Notes: generated from the sequence alone by a model not told the origin. DNA of 12,329 bases from Larix sibirica (GCA_004151065.3 NWUY0300039703.1:1-12329); one strand, 5' to 3'. Shown: positions 1-8,409, counted from the stretch's first letter. Program-made: numbers and translations.

Positions 1-1060
1 TTTGTCATTGCTAGGAATTCCCATCAATTAGCAAGTTTGATATGATCCTTGACAGAGCATTCTCATTGCTATAGAAATGGCACAATGCCTCTTGCTATTT
101 GAGGCATCTTCTCATGGCTGCAAATTGGTTTTCCTTTTGCAAAAATCACTAGAGACTTTAAAAACTACAATAAAATCAAGCTAGAAATTGCAACAATGTT
201 TTTATTGATCGGCATATATTGCTAGAAAAAATGAATCTCTTTGGTATAACTCAACCTATAGGTTTCTTATCTTTTTGTTTTCTATGAGGATTTTTTTTTC
301 AAACATTTTCTAGCTTGTGGTATGTGCATTTACATTGTTGTTCGATAGAATGATTCATAATGCATATATTTGTTAAAAGTTTGCATCTATGGAGTAGTTA
401 ATGGCCTTGAGCATTTCCATGTGTATATTGTATGCATATGATTGTCTTGCAAATGGAAAATGAAGATCAATTTTTTTTTAACATTTATACTTTTAGTTTT
501 CTTTTTTTCATTGAAAATATGATAGTGCAAGGGAGAAAAGTTGATATGGATGCAAGCTCTTGATTATCGGATTGAATCTTTCTCGGGTATGGATGGTATT
601 CATGATTCGATATTAAGAAAGGAAAAATAAATATTTTATATTGTGCATTTGTAGATTTGTATGCTAGCTTGAAGAAAATAATTAAATAGAAAAGGTTAAT
701 GCATAATTCACAATGTCATTAAGTGAGTCTCTCATTCTTTCAATATTGTTTACCAAAGTTCTTATTATACCTATATTGTTGCTTTGATATTTGTTCATGA
801 TAGATGAATGAGATATTGAGTAGCTATGAATGAATGTATGCATATAATTGATATACAAGTTTCTGATCTCCCATGTAAGCGTTGTGAAGGGAGCTTTGGT
901 TTGGATTCTTTATAGTAAAATCTTACCATCAAAATTAATTCCTAAAATTATTGTTTCGTTACGAAATTTAGTACATTTAGTTTGAGCTTATCATGGTTTA
1001 CTTATGTAGGACAAGTGAGTAAAGCACATTTGTTGTTTGTTTACACATAATTATGTTTAG
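1..1060. other. AT-rich intergenic DNA, no gene seen
   Basis: The stretch is AT-rich with many T- and A-runs and stop codons in all frames. I saw no tRNA-like fold, no recognisable protein fragment and no clear repeat longer than a few words. A more balanced patch around 865-905 does not read as a known protein in any frame. It is probably old, decayed repeat DNA or plain intergenic sequence. Confidence 0.6.
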
Positions 1061-1255
1061 ACATCGGTTGGTATAATGTATAACAAAATCCCTTATATGT
1101 TAGTGAGAGGACATGATGCATTGCATACCATTGATGAAAGACTCATAGGAGGATTGCATAAACATATCCTAAGAATCAAACTTTTTGTTGGAGAATTAAA
1201 TGGAGGAGGTTTCCAAGGAGAAATTCCAACCATATTGTTAAATCATCTTACATAA
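1061..1255 (+). CDS. Unassigned short open frame, possible exon or relic
   Basis: An open frame of 64 codons follows an in-frame TAG at 1058-1060 and ends in TAA at 1253-1255. In-frame ATGs lie at 1076 and 1097. The translation looks more protein-like than its AT-rich surroundings: it has balanced charge and stretches such as GHDALHTIDERLIGGLH and ELNGGGFQGEIPTILLN. I do not recognise the family and assign no function. No signal peptide, membrane segment or catalytic motif is evident. The upstream TAG could be the AG of a 3' splice site, which would make this an internal or last exon, but no branch point or partner exon was identified. It could equally be a fragment of a transposon protein or a chance open frame. 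Confidence 0.25.
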   Translation, partial: TSVGIMYNKIPYMLVRGHDALHTIDERLIGGLHKHILRIKLFVGELNGGGFQGEIPTILLNHLT

Positions 1256-2369
1256 AGCATGACGTAACAATAATTATAGCATATATATTTATACTATGTA
1301 GCAATAAAACTTCTAAATTTTCTCTAAATTATAGGGTCATACTTATTGAGAGTTCAATATTTACCGATTCTCCTTATTAAAAAACTTTGTGCCTATTATC
1401 TCCAATAAAAATTATTATATGTTATTAAGTTAATCTTTTTAAGCAATCATTATAATAATAAATCAACTTTGAAATTACTTTAGAAATATGAAAAACAAAA
1501 AACACTTTCTACTAAACACACTTTTAGAATATGTCTTTATACATTTCTAATCCTAAATTATAAATTAAATTCCCTTTTTCCAAGTAATAAGAACATTTTA
1601 TCCTAAATTATAAATTAAATTCCCTTTCTCCAAGTGATAATAACATTTTAAACAATAAATAAATCATTAAATCATTAAAAAATAATTTCACAATGAAAAC
1701 AATAAATTTTCTAATTTAATGACTTACCTCAATGTTTTTGGTGGTAAATTCCATTCCAGCTATATATTAACCAAATACTATTGCTTAATGGGAAACATAT
1801 GTGCAAAAATTCTAGGAAGCATATAATGGAGCTACTTCTAAGGAAAATTTTAGATAAAATTTCCTTCAAAGTCATATACATAAAATCAATTATTTCCAAT
1901 GAAAGCCCTTCCTTTATAAGAGTAAATAGAAATAGAATATACTAGATCAATGCAACTTCCATTCAACATGCATATATTTGAAGATTTATGAATTTGATAA
2001 ACTACATATACTTGGGTATAAAGTAAGATTTTTACGTACTTCGATGAATTTTTGGTATTTTTATCAAGGTAAAAGAAACATACAAGAGAAAAGTGGAAAA
2101 TGATATACACAAAGTGGAAAACAATATAGACAAAATCCATTGTAGGGTTAGAATCCTACCAAAAGTAATCATATTATATTTCATAACCAGTTGCAATGCC
2201 TTTACAACCTCCATAATTACAACATTAATACTAATATAATGCCAATAAGCTGCTACTACTACAATATCATTTGTAATTTTCGACATGTTGAGGCCTAATC
2301 AGTCCCAAGTCCTCATACTTGGGATCATCTTTAAAAAAAAAATTAAAATTTTTAAATGATATCATTTGA
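1256..2369. other. AT-rich intergenic DNA
   Basis: The stretch is strongly AT-rich. It contains the 50-bp tandem duplication listed separately and two overlapping minus-strand open frames of 84 codons (1886-2140 and 2032-2286). Their translations are rich in I, F, Y, V and S, as expected of AT-rich noncoding DNA, and match nothing I know. No RNA gene or other feature was seen. Confidence 0.55.
1551..1650. repeat. 50-bp tandem duplication (2 copies)
   Basis: The unit beginning TCCTAAATTATAAATTAAAT occurs at 1551-1600 and again immediately at 1601-1650. The copies differ at three positions (CCCTTTTTCC/CCCTTTCTCC and AAGTAATAAG/AAGTGATAAT). This looks like a simple local duplication, old enough to have gathered a few substitutions. 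Confidence 0.9.
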
Positions 2370-3100
2370 AACCTTTGGATGCACTCATTGGGCCTCTTGA
2401 AATTTTGAATATATTGTTTTTCTATATCTCTCGCTGAAATCAATTTAAAAATTCAAATACTTATATTTTTTTAATAGCCTTAATGGTTAGGCATTTTTTA
2501 AAGTTATTTATTTTGGAATTATGTGATAATTCATTTATGGTTGTTTTGAATATCTCTTCTTGAAAATTTTCGATGATTTATTGGGCATTTTCATAAGTCC
2601 TTCATGGTATTCTAGAGGGTCTTTCACATGATAGTTTTTTGAAATTTCTTGTGATTTATCAGGATGTTCTTTGAGGACATTTTTCAAATTTCTGTCGATG
2701 GCTTATGGAACCATTATTGAAGGTCACTTTTTGTGTCCAGCAAACTATTGAAACGTTTTCAAAGTTTCAAATGATAAGTCTTTTGAAAGCTTTAGATGGT
2801 TTGTTGAGAATTTTAAAATAGTTGTTTTTTTTGAAAGTCCGAGGAGTTTGTAAAATTTAAAATAATACATCTTCCAAAAGTTCTCGACATACCATTGAGA
2901 GGTTTGAAACATTTAAATGATATATTTTTTAAAGGCCCAACAATTCATTAATTTTTTCTCATATTTCACACTCTCCTTCTTTTAAGAGTCCTCGATTGTA
3001 TATTAGGGGCATTCCGAGTTATATATTTCAAAAGTCCTCGGTGACTCATTAGATTCTTTTAGGAGATCATTTTTCAAAGGCTCGCGACAACTCATTGGGC
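2370..3100. repeat. Decayed tandem array, unit about 46 bp
   Basis: A degenerate word set recurs through this block: (T)TTTGAAAG, then GTCCTCG or a variant, then an A/T word ending in CATTGGG or similar, then ATGATAT. The clearest copies are at the right end. GTCCTCG lies at 2988 and 3034, exactly 46 bp apart, and ACTCATT at 3044 and 3090, also 46 bp apart, the latter ending in CATTGGG. Other recognisable units start near 2376, 2570, 2650, 2694, 2735, 2790, 2833 and 2885, with spacings of roughly 41-55 bp where they are consecutive. No frame stays open across it. It reads as an old minisatellite-like array that has drifted. Whether the left part (2370-2640) belongs to the same array is less certain. 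Confidence 0.6.
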
Positions 3101-3163
3101 TAGATCTAAACAATTGAATAAGAAAATCCAATGTTCTTATGTTGTTCACTTTTTAGTCCACCA

Positions 3164-3301
3164 TCCTGTATGCCAATCCATTCATGTCAGTTTGAATATA
3201 CGCAAGCTAGTGGTGTCATTCTCGTTCATGTAAATGACCTCTTGATCCTTAGTTCACATCTCAATTTGAATGCCATATCACATAGTGTAAGATCAACATA
3301 G
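3164..3301 (+). pseudogene. Possible relic of copia reverse transcriptase (YVDD region)
   Basis: In one frame, ending at TAG 3299-3301, the translation contains FEYTQASGVILVHVNDLLIL followed by SSH. This has the shape of the copia RVT_2 palm segment, where a YT...SG strand leads into the hydrophobic run before the catalytic YVDD box and the box is followed by a LLI-type strand. Here the box reads HVND, so the tyrosine and one catalytic aspartate would be altered. Only about 45 codons are readable and nothing else of a copia element was found nearby, so the match rests on one motif. It lies on the strand opposite to the copia element at 7504-12329 and would be a separate, older insertion. A chance resemblance is possible. 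Confidence 0.33.
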
Positions 3302-3333
3302 ATTAACCTTCAAACCTATTTACCTGTTAAAAG

Positions 3334-3396
3334 AAAATTCATACGACTCTATTCAAATTTTTTCCAAATTCATACGACTCTATTCAAATTTTTTAT
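3334..3396. repeat. 31-bp tandem duplication (2 copies)
   Basis: The word AATTCATACGACTCTATTCA followed by AATTTTTT occurs twice with a period of 31 bp (the C of ATTC is at 3340 and 3371). The two copies are nearly identical, which suggests a fairly recent slippage event. Confidence 0.9.
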
Positions 3397-4262
3397 TGTA
3401 CTTGTTATTATATGCATAGAGCCCTCAATGCAAAATATTATTGCTTGGGGGATTAAAACCATTTCTAGTCTGATTAGTTTAATCCTTTCAAGGCATGTTT
3501 TTTTTCTTGCTAAACTCATTAATGCACTATGTTGTTGACATGAGTCATATGAAGATCCTTTTACAAAGCTCTTCAAAGGAAAAAGTTAAAAAAACAAACA
3601 TAAGATGGCCAAGGCAAAGAGTACTTCTATGAAAGCTAAGCCTAAAGAGCCCAAGAGGCTTATTTATTAAGATACCTCTAGTCATGTAAAATTGCAACAT
3701 TTCTCTCAATGCAGGGGGAATATCTTTTGAATGTTCAGAGAAGAGACTTAGCTTTCTCTACCAATTGACCCATTAGGCGATGAAGAACAAAGGAGTTCAT
3801 ACATATGCACATGAAAACAATGACATCAATGATAAGACAACTAATAAAGTAAAAGATAAGGCTTATAAGTACTAAAGGATGAATATTTGATTGCAAACAC
3901 ATAAGGATGGAGGATAATTGTAATTTTATATATTTTTATTGAAAACACATCCTCATCACGCTATTAAGGGTGTAAATAATATTCATAAGGAAGTACAAGA
4001 AAGCCAAGATTCAAGTAGGTGAAAGGCCAATAGTCATAATAATTGTTTTTAAAGAAACCTTGCCACTCTTGCAAGTGGATTTTTCTTGGCATGGTAACAT
4101 TACTTCATTGTTAATTGAGAAGCATGTTGGCTATAATTTTGAGATATTTTGGTTTAAGTTTGAGCTTATATCATTCTATACTATTCATATCTTCTAGAAT
4201 CATTGCAAGACTAGATATTACTACTATATATTTATTCTTATGTTTGTTCTACCTATTCTTAC
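3397..4262. other. Intergenic DNA with short unassigned coding-like scraps
   Basis: No intact gene is visible. A 21-codon lysine-rich frame (3605-3670, + strand, MAKAKSTSMKAKPKEPKRLI...) is followed by a partly open frame over about 3690-3870 interrupted by a TAG. These may be remains of a repeat protein but cannot be named. A minus-strand open frame at 3370-3576 has no recognisable motif. The rest is AT-rich. Confidence 0.45.
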
Positions 4263-4438
4263 TTTAGCTTACAAAAAGTGCTAACATATCGGTGTAGAAA
4301 TATAACTTTTAGTTTAATTATAGGTTCACCTTAATTTATTGTTTATTATCTTTTGCTTACGAAAGGTGCTAACATATGGGTGTAGAAATATAACTTTTAG
4401 TTTAATCATAGGTTCACCTTAATTTATTGTTTGTTATA
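4263..4438. repeat. 88-bp tandem duplication (2 copies)
   Basis: A unit containing GTGCTAACATAT, then GGTGTAGAAATATAACTTTT, AGTTTAAT and GGTTCACCTTAATTTATTGT is present twice. The GCTTAC words lie at 4267 and 4355, giving a period of 88 bp. The copies differ by a handful of substitutions. No coding or transposon-end features are associated. Confidence 0.9.
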
Positions 4439-4559
4439 TGGAAACCTCTTCAATCAATAACACAATAAAATTATTTACAGTCTATCATTTTTCTTTAGTT
4501 TCCATCAATTCTATATCTTATGAGCACAAGAATAATGCGTGCTAGGAAATTGTGTCTCA

Positions 4560-4712
4560 ATGTATCGAGCCACCGACTGGGCTCATCGTCAGGATCAAAG
4601 TGCTAAGGAAGAGCTTGAGAGATCAATTATATTTATAATAAAGTTATGCCTAGGTGTAGAGAGGTCAGCTAGCCTTCTATTATATTTCATGATGTTTAAT
4701 AACAGTTACTAA
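4560..4712 (+). CDS. Unassigned 50-codon open frame
   Basis: The frame runs from ATG at 4560 to TAA at 4710-4712. Its first half, MYRATDWAHRQDQSAKEELE, is hydrophilic and unusually balanced in base composition compared with the flanking DNA. The second half is hydrophobic and less convincing. The same bases also read in another frame as a plausible peptide, so neither reading is secure. I do not recognise a family. It may be a scrap of a transposon protein or noncoding sequence with slightly higher GC content. Confidence 0.2.
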   Translation: MYRATDWAHRQDQSAKEELERSIIFIIKLCLGVERSASLLLYFMMFNNSY

Positions 4713-5505
4713 TTGTTGCTTAGTTTCATTCCTTCATCTCGATTTAAGAAATTGTCTTTTTTTTTCTTGATTTACAAAGTTTCCTTTGTTTTTCTTCTTA
4801 TATAATGATCCTCTCGAGCAATGATTCTATATCTACCAATTTCTCTTAATTCTTGACTAGGAGAGATTAAAATAAGTCTACATTTCTATATTTTCATATT
4901 GCATTCTTCATTTAAAATTAGAATCATAAAATCAATAAAAAGAACCAAATCACATTCCAAAAAAAATTCCACTCAAAATTGAGATAGGTCCAATTGATCG
5001 CTTTCCCAAGAAAACCTATGTAATTCATGGAGGGAATTTGCTTATATCAACACGAAAAATGTGTGTTGTATAAATATAAATCCCCTTACATAGATCGTTA
5101 AATGAAATTACATAGATCAATAAGTGCAATATATGAAATGGTGCATGTTCTATAAATTTATTATCCACTTATGAGTGTTATGCCCTAAAAGGTTTTGTTT
5201 TATAAAGAACATATCCTTATTGTAGAAGAGCCATTTGCATGCTTATACAATACTATGCTAGTCATAAATACCTAGGCAAATGTATTAACAACAAATGTCC
5301 TTAAAAATTATGGGATTACAATGTTTATTTCATACTCGATACTAAATCAAAAGGAAATCCCAACATGTCACCAATTTAGAAAAAAAAAACTTTCTGCATT
5401 TGTAACCTTGCTTGTTTGATTATGCAATCTTACATCTACATCATGCAATATACATTACAATATATACTTGGCTTATGAAGTAAATGTGACTGTACCCTAA
5501 ACATA

Positions 5506-5615
5506 TATGATATACTACATGACCATTTACATATATTATATGTATTCAAAAAAATTAAATAAAAGGTTCAAATTCAAATTCCTAGAGTTAATAATCATAA
5601 ATATAATAGTTTGGT
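5506..5615. repeat. Diverged direct repeat, left copy
   Basis: This segment, with ATGTATTCAAAAAAATTAAA, then GTTCAAATTCAAATTCCTAG and AATAATCATAAATATAATAG, resembles 5985-6090 in order and spacing (ATGTATTAAG..., CTCAAACTCAAATTTCTAAA, AGTAATTATAAGTATAATAA). The copies are about 470 bp apart and clearly diverged. Because both are AT-rich, some of the similarity could be compositional. Confidence 0.45.
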
Positions 5616-5984
5616 TTGTTTGTGTCTTTTAATAATGCAGAACATCATTAGGAACCATTGGTGAATGCATTCAAGCAAATACCACGTAAGAATGAAAATG
5701 AAATAGAAAGACACAATGCACAATCTATGACTAAAAATGATCTTGCAACTTGTGTACAGTACTAAAATGGACTAAAGGCTTTACAACAATTAATTTTCAC
5801 AAACACAAATACTTTCTTGAAGTCAAAAGCTATTTCTTCATAAGAGATTTTCATAATAGAGGAAAGCTTTGTTGACAAATACTTGTCATCTTATTAAAAG
5901 AATACTCCCAAATGACCTCAAAATTGTACAACACCATTGTCACACAACAACTTGTAAGAAAAAGAAACATGTCCACATAACTTC

Positions 5985-6090
5985 AAAATATATATATAGA
6001 CATAAACACAATGTATTAAGTTTATGAATAAAAAACTCAAACTCAAATTTCTAAAATTAGTAATTATAAGTATAATAATTTAGATATCCT
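5985..6090. repeat. Diverged direct repeat, right copy
   Basis: This is the partner of 5506-5615 in the same orientation. The best-matching core is about 6036-6085 against 5567-5616. No terminal inverted repeats or target duplications that would define a mobile element were identified. Confidence 0.45.
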
Positions 6091-6170
6091 TCCAAAAATT
6101 AATTACTCATTTTTTTCAAAAATCCTATTATTATTAATACAAAATATATTAAAATTTTATTTTCTACTTA

Positions 6171-6186
6171 ATATATATATATATAT
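6171..6186. repeat. (AT)8 microsatellite
   Basis: Eight uninterrupted AT dinucleotides lie inside a longer A/T-rich tract. Confidence 0.9.
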
Positions 6187-6469
6187 TCCATTATCTTATA
6201 TTGACCTAAACAATTATCATAATATGTATAAATATTTGAAGATTTTTAATACATATTTACACAATTTGTCATCTACTTTGTTTAATGAATATTTTAACAT
6301 CATTTGAATTAGAAAAATAATGAGAAAAATACAAAACTCATTGAGTATGGAATTAGCCTATTTATTATCCCTATATTTATGAGAATTTATTGTTTTGGAA
6401 ACTAAGAAATATAAATTATTGTATTTTTTTCTTGGAAACTTTTATCACAATTTAGTTTCCAAACTGGTA

Positions 6470-6670
6470 TTGAGGACAACCATCACCGGTTGCTAGTTTC
6501 TAGTTGCAAAGGTGAGTTGACTTATCACCGTTACTCAAGGAAACCTTTGCCACTTGAAATAACCCGTTGGTGGTCTGTAAGGGGGAAGACTTCCGCTCCT
6601 ACTAGATGCCTTTGGGTCTTGAGTCATTAACTTGTTTACTTATGTCCAAGGAAACTGATCTCTTATCTAA
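6470..6670. other. Less AT-rich island of unknown origin
   Basis: This patch is visibly richer in G and C than the DNA on either side, with words such as CATCACCGGTTGCTAG, TAACCCGTTGGTGG and GGGGGAAGACTTCCGCTCC. No frame gives a recognisable protein. It may be part of an old LTR or other repeat. No function is assigned. Confidence 0.35.
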
Positions 6671-7177
6671 TTATAAGTAATTTCAGATCTTACTCCAAGA
6701 CCAAAAACAGACGTGGTTTTAGCCCCCTATAATATCTGCAAAATACCCAATATCCTTTGTTCTCCATCATTATTAAAGCTAGATAGAAGTAATATCGTAC
6801 CGAGTATCCACCTAAATTTAGCTCCATACATGAAGCCAAAATACTATACCCAATTGTAATTTTACCTCATACCTAAAAAGAATTGTGATTTTATATTTAC
6901 AACAAAAATCGAAACAAAATTATAATTAATAATAGTTAGTATTTTTTTCAAATTAATAATTTCATTATGGCTTGGTTTTTCTTCAAAACTTTAAAAAATG
7001 TATGAGTGTATTATCATATTTTTGTGGTGGAGATGGAGCTTCTAGGAGAATAGGAGTTTAGTAGGAGTTTATTATATCTTGTCCCCTCCCTTTTTATGTG
7101 CATAATGAATGATGTTCCATGATTATCCATTAATATATATGTCTATTTAAATGAAATTATCATTCATAATAATACTT
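6671..7177. other. AT-rich DNA upstream of the RNase H relic
   Basis: This would be the expected place for the C-terminal reverse-transcriptase or zinc-finger part of a LINE reading into the RNase H relic at 7178, but no such motif is legible. The stretch 7045-7070 repeats the word AGGAG several times. Otherwise nothing is seen. Confidence 0.5.
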
Positions 7178-7503
7178 TTGAGGTGCATTTTTAATATATT
7201 TAGTAATAATTAGGGGTGGTAGGTGCAGGAGGGGTTTTCTTCGACCGTAGAGGAAAATAGGATGATATTTTTATGGGGGATTGGAAGTACCACTAATAAT
7301 TATGTTGAGATGTATGATTTATACTGTGGATCAGAGATTGTTTTGTTGTTGATGATCTCTCAGTTAATGGTTTTTGGAGACTATCTCTTGGTAATTAAAC
7401 ATCTATGTAATGGACTCTCATTGACTCAAAGAATTCAACATCGAATCATTTCCAGGATGGAGTGGAATTTGAATCAAATTAGAAATTTATCCTTCTATGA
7501 TAT
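7178..7503 (+). pseudogene. RNase H domain relic (LINE/RVT_3 type), truncated by copia insertion
   Basis: This is the remnant of an RNase H fold of the type found at the end of many plant LINE polyproteins and in related RVT_3 proteins, where it removes RNA from RNA:DNA hybrids. From 7213 frame 1 reads VVGAGGVFFDRRGK and then hits TAG at 7258. After a frameshift, frame 2 continues from about 7260 with FLWGIGSTTNNYVEMYDLYC and then MVFGDYLLVIKHLC. The Glu of NNYVEM (7307-7309) and the Asp of FGD (7379-7381) sit where the family keeps catalytic acidic residues. The first catalytic Asp, expected near 7183, is lost in a frame-damaged GGTGCA context. Homology stops at ...SFYDI, exactly where the LTR begins at 7504. 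The open frame carries on into the LTR to TAA 7541-7543, but that part is not RNase H. Confidence 0.7.
7499..7503. other. Candidate left target-site duplication (GATAT)
   Basis: These five bases directly abut the TGTG end of the LTR. Copia integration normally duplicates about 5 bp. The partner copy would lie beyond the right edge of the window, so the duplication cannot be confirmed here. Confidence 0.35.
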
Positions 7504-8094
7504 TGTGAAATTGGAGTTAAACCTACATAGAGAATCTAGCTAACAACAATGAACAACAAACTTGTAAAGTTGAGAGATGAATTGGAGAAACAAATGAGAG
7601 AATTGTATTAACCAAATGAAAGAATGGTAGTAACACACATGATATTATATGCATGGCTGAACTAATGCACCTTAGTAGAGATTATAGAGATATGTGGAGA
7701 CACACTAACAACAATCGTAGTGAACTACCACCTAGTCCTAGTTAACTGGTCATGCAGTCGACAATTAACTAGCTAGCACACAAGTGGAGTTGAGAGAATC
7801 TCATGCATGCACAAGTGTAGCACATCCCTAGCCTCGTGGAGGAGGAAAGGCGCCTTCCTGTGATGATTCCAATGTTGCATGCAATACTGGTGATGATATC
7901 AACATTGCCATGTAAGACTAGACTCCATTGTCTAACCAAAGTGTAATCGAGTAATGGTTGAAATGGAAGTGACACGTTTTTCTGGGGGAGAATATTCTCA
8001 TATAGGGGATAAATAGCTTAGACCAAGGTCCGCTCAACATAGACTAATGAGCATAGGAAACGTAATATTGAGGTGGGTGTGTGATATCTCTAAA
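7504..8094 (-). repeat. 3' LTR of the copia element
   Basis: The left boundary is firm: 7504-7548 aligns base for base, with 4 mismatches in 45, to 12285-12329, which directly follows the PBS. On the minus strand the LTR ends ...CCAATTTCACA, with the usual terminal CA. The right boundary is inferred from the G-run PPT at 8095-8102. The expected initial TG is not intact there (the minus strand reads TTTAGAGATATCACAC), so the limit could be off by some bases, and a start near 8000 cannot be excluded. At about 591 bp the length is normal for a copia LTR. A TATA-like ATATAATA (minus strand, about 7640-7648) is a possible promoter element. A 68-codon minus-strand frame at 7769-7975 is taken as noncoding. 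Confidence 0.75.
7988..7999. promoter_or_regulatory. 12-bp perfect palindrome in the LTR, heat-shock-element-like
   Basis: GAGAATATTCTC is its own reverse complement and contains the nGAAnnTTCn arrangement of a two-unit heat shock element. A third unit at the right spacing is absent. Regulation by heat is only a possibility. The palindrome may be incidental in an AT-rich LTR. Confidence 0.25.
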
Positions 8095-8102
8095 CCCCCC
8101 CT
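8095..8102 (-). other. Polypurine tract
   Basis: The minus strand reads AGGGGGGG (plus-strand C run 8095-8101, T at 8102) shortly after the end of the decayed RNase H region and directly before the LTR. This is the expected place for the primer of plus-strand DNA synthesis. Confidence 0.6.
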
Positions 8103-8200
8103 GAACAACTACTAGGGAGTACACAATGAATGGGTCCCGACAAGAAGCCATATTAGGCATCCATTTTACAATGCATCTAAGTAACATATGACAATTGAAA

Positions 8201-8221
8201 AAGAGGAAAGAGGAAAGAGGA
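8201..8221. repeat. (AAGAGGA)3 microsatellite at the RNase H breakpoint
   Basis: Three exact 7-bp units lie side by side. They sit exactly where the minus-strand RNase H reading (…AVNVTN, ending at 8221) stops resembling the family, so the repeat probably marks a deletion or slippage junction. Confidence 0.85.
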
Positions 8222-8409
8222 TTTGTGACATTGACTGCAACTCTATACTCAGCCTTTGTTGATGATAAAGCAATCGGTGATTGCTTTTTATTGGACCCAC
8301 AAATGGGCCCAGAACCCAAACTGAAAACATATCTTGAAGTGGTCTTGCAATCTATGCTATCGCCAACTCAATCTAAATCAGTGTATTCAATGTGATCAAG
8401 TGTACAACC
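8221..8409 (-). pseudogene. Copia RNase H domain, broken and C-terminally truncated
   Basis: This domain would degrade the RNA strand during reverse transcription. The minus strand reads GCTLDHIEYTDLD, then TGA at 8370-8368 where the family has Trp, then VGDSIDCKTTSRYVFSLGSG, and later SPIALSSTKAEYRVAVNVTN. The first acidic motif (TDxD, 8379-8371) is present. In SST-K-AEY the first residue of the usual EAE pair is Lys (8256-8254). Homology stops at 8221. The remaining part of the domain, with its last catalytic Asp and the His/Thr-rich tail, is missing: only about 120 bp separate this point from the PPT. The truncated end coincides with the (AAGAGGA)3 repeat. Confidence 0.85.

Larger units (their letters stand above)
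4713..6469. other. AT-rich intergenic DNA
   Basis: The stretch has dense A/T runs and stops in all frames, and no protein, tRNA or rRNA signal was seen. It contains the diverged direct-repeat pair and the (AT)n run listed separately. A segment near 5177, TGTTATGCCCTAAAAGG, is loosely reminiscent of the start of some copia LTRs, but no partner LTR, PBS or PPT was found. Confidence 0.55.

Noticed and set aside
1886-2286. Two overlapping minus-strand open frames of 84 codons each
   Set aside because: The composition is dominated by I, F, Y, V and S as expected from AT-rich DNA, the two overlap each other in different frames, and no motif or family is recognisable.
3370-3576. Minus-strand open frame of 68 codons
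   Set aside because: It has no recognisable motif and its end overlaps the 31-bp tandem duplication. It is most likely a chance frame.
3710-3735. GCAGGGGGAATATC as a possible PPT of a separate LTR element
   Set aside because: No LTR, PBS or coding remains in a consistent arrangement were found near it.
1-7177. tRNA, rRNA, organelle-derived DNA or CRISPR-like arrays
   Set aside because: None was seen. The tandem repeats present are direct, adjacent and without unique spacers.
7769-7975. Minus-strand open frame of 68 codons in the LTR
   Set aside because: It lies wholly inside the 3' LTR, which is noncoding in copia elements.
7979-8000. Plus-strand TCTGGGGGAGAATATTC read as a PPT and LTR start of a plus-strand copia element
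   Set aside because: All protein homology from 8221 rightwards is on the minus strand, and the position falls inside the LTR defined by the 7504/12285 match.
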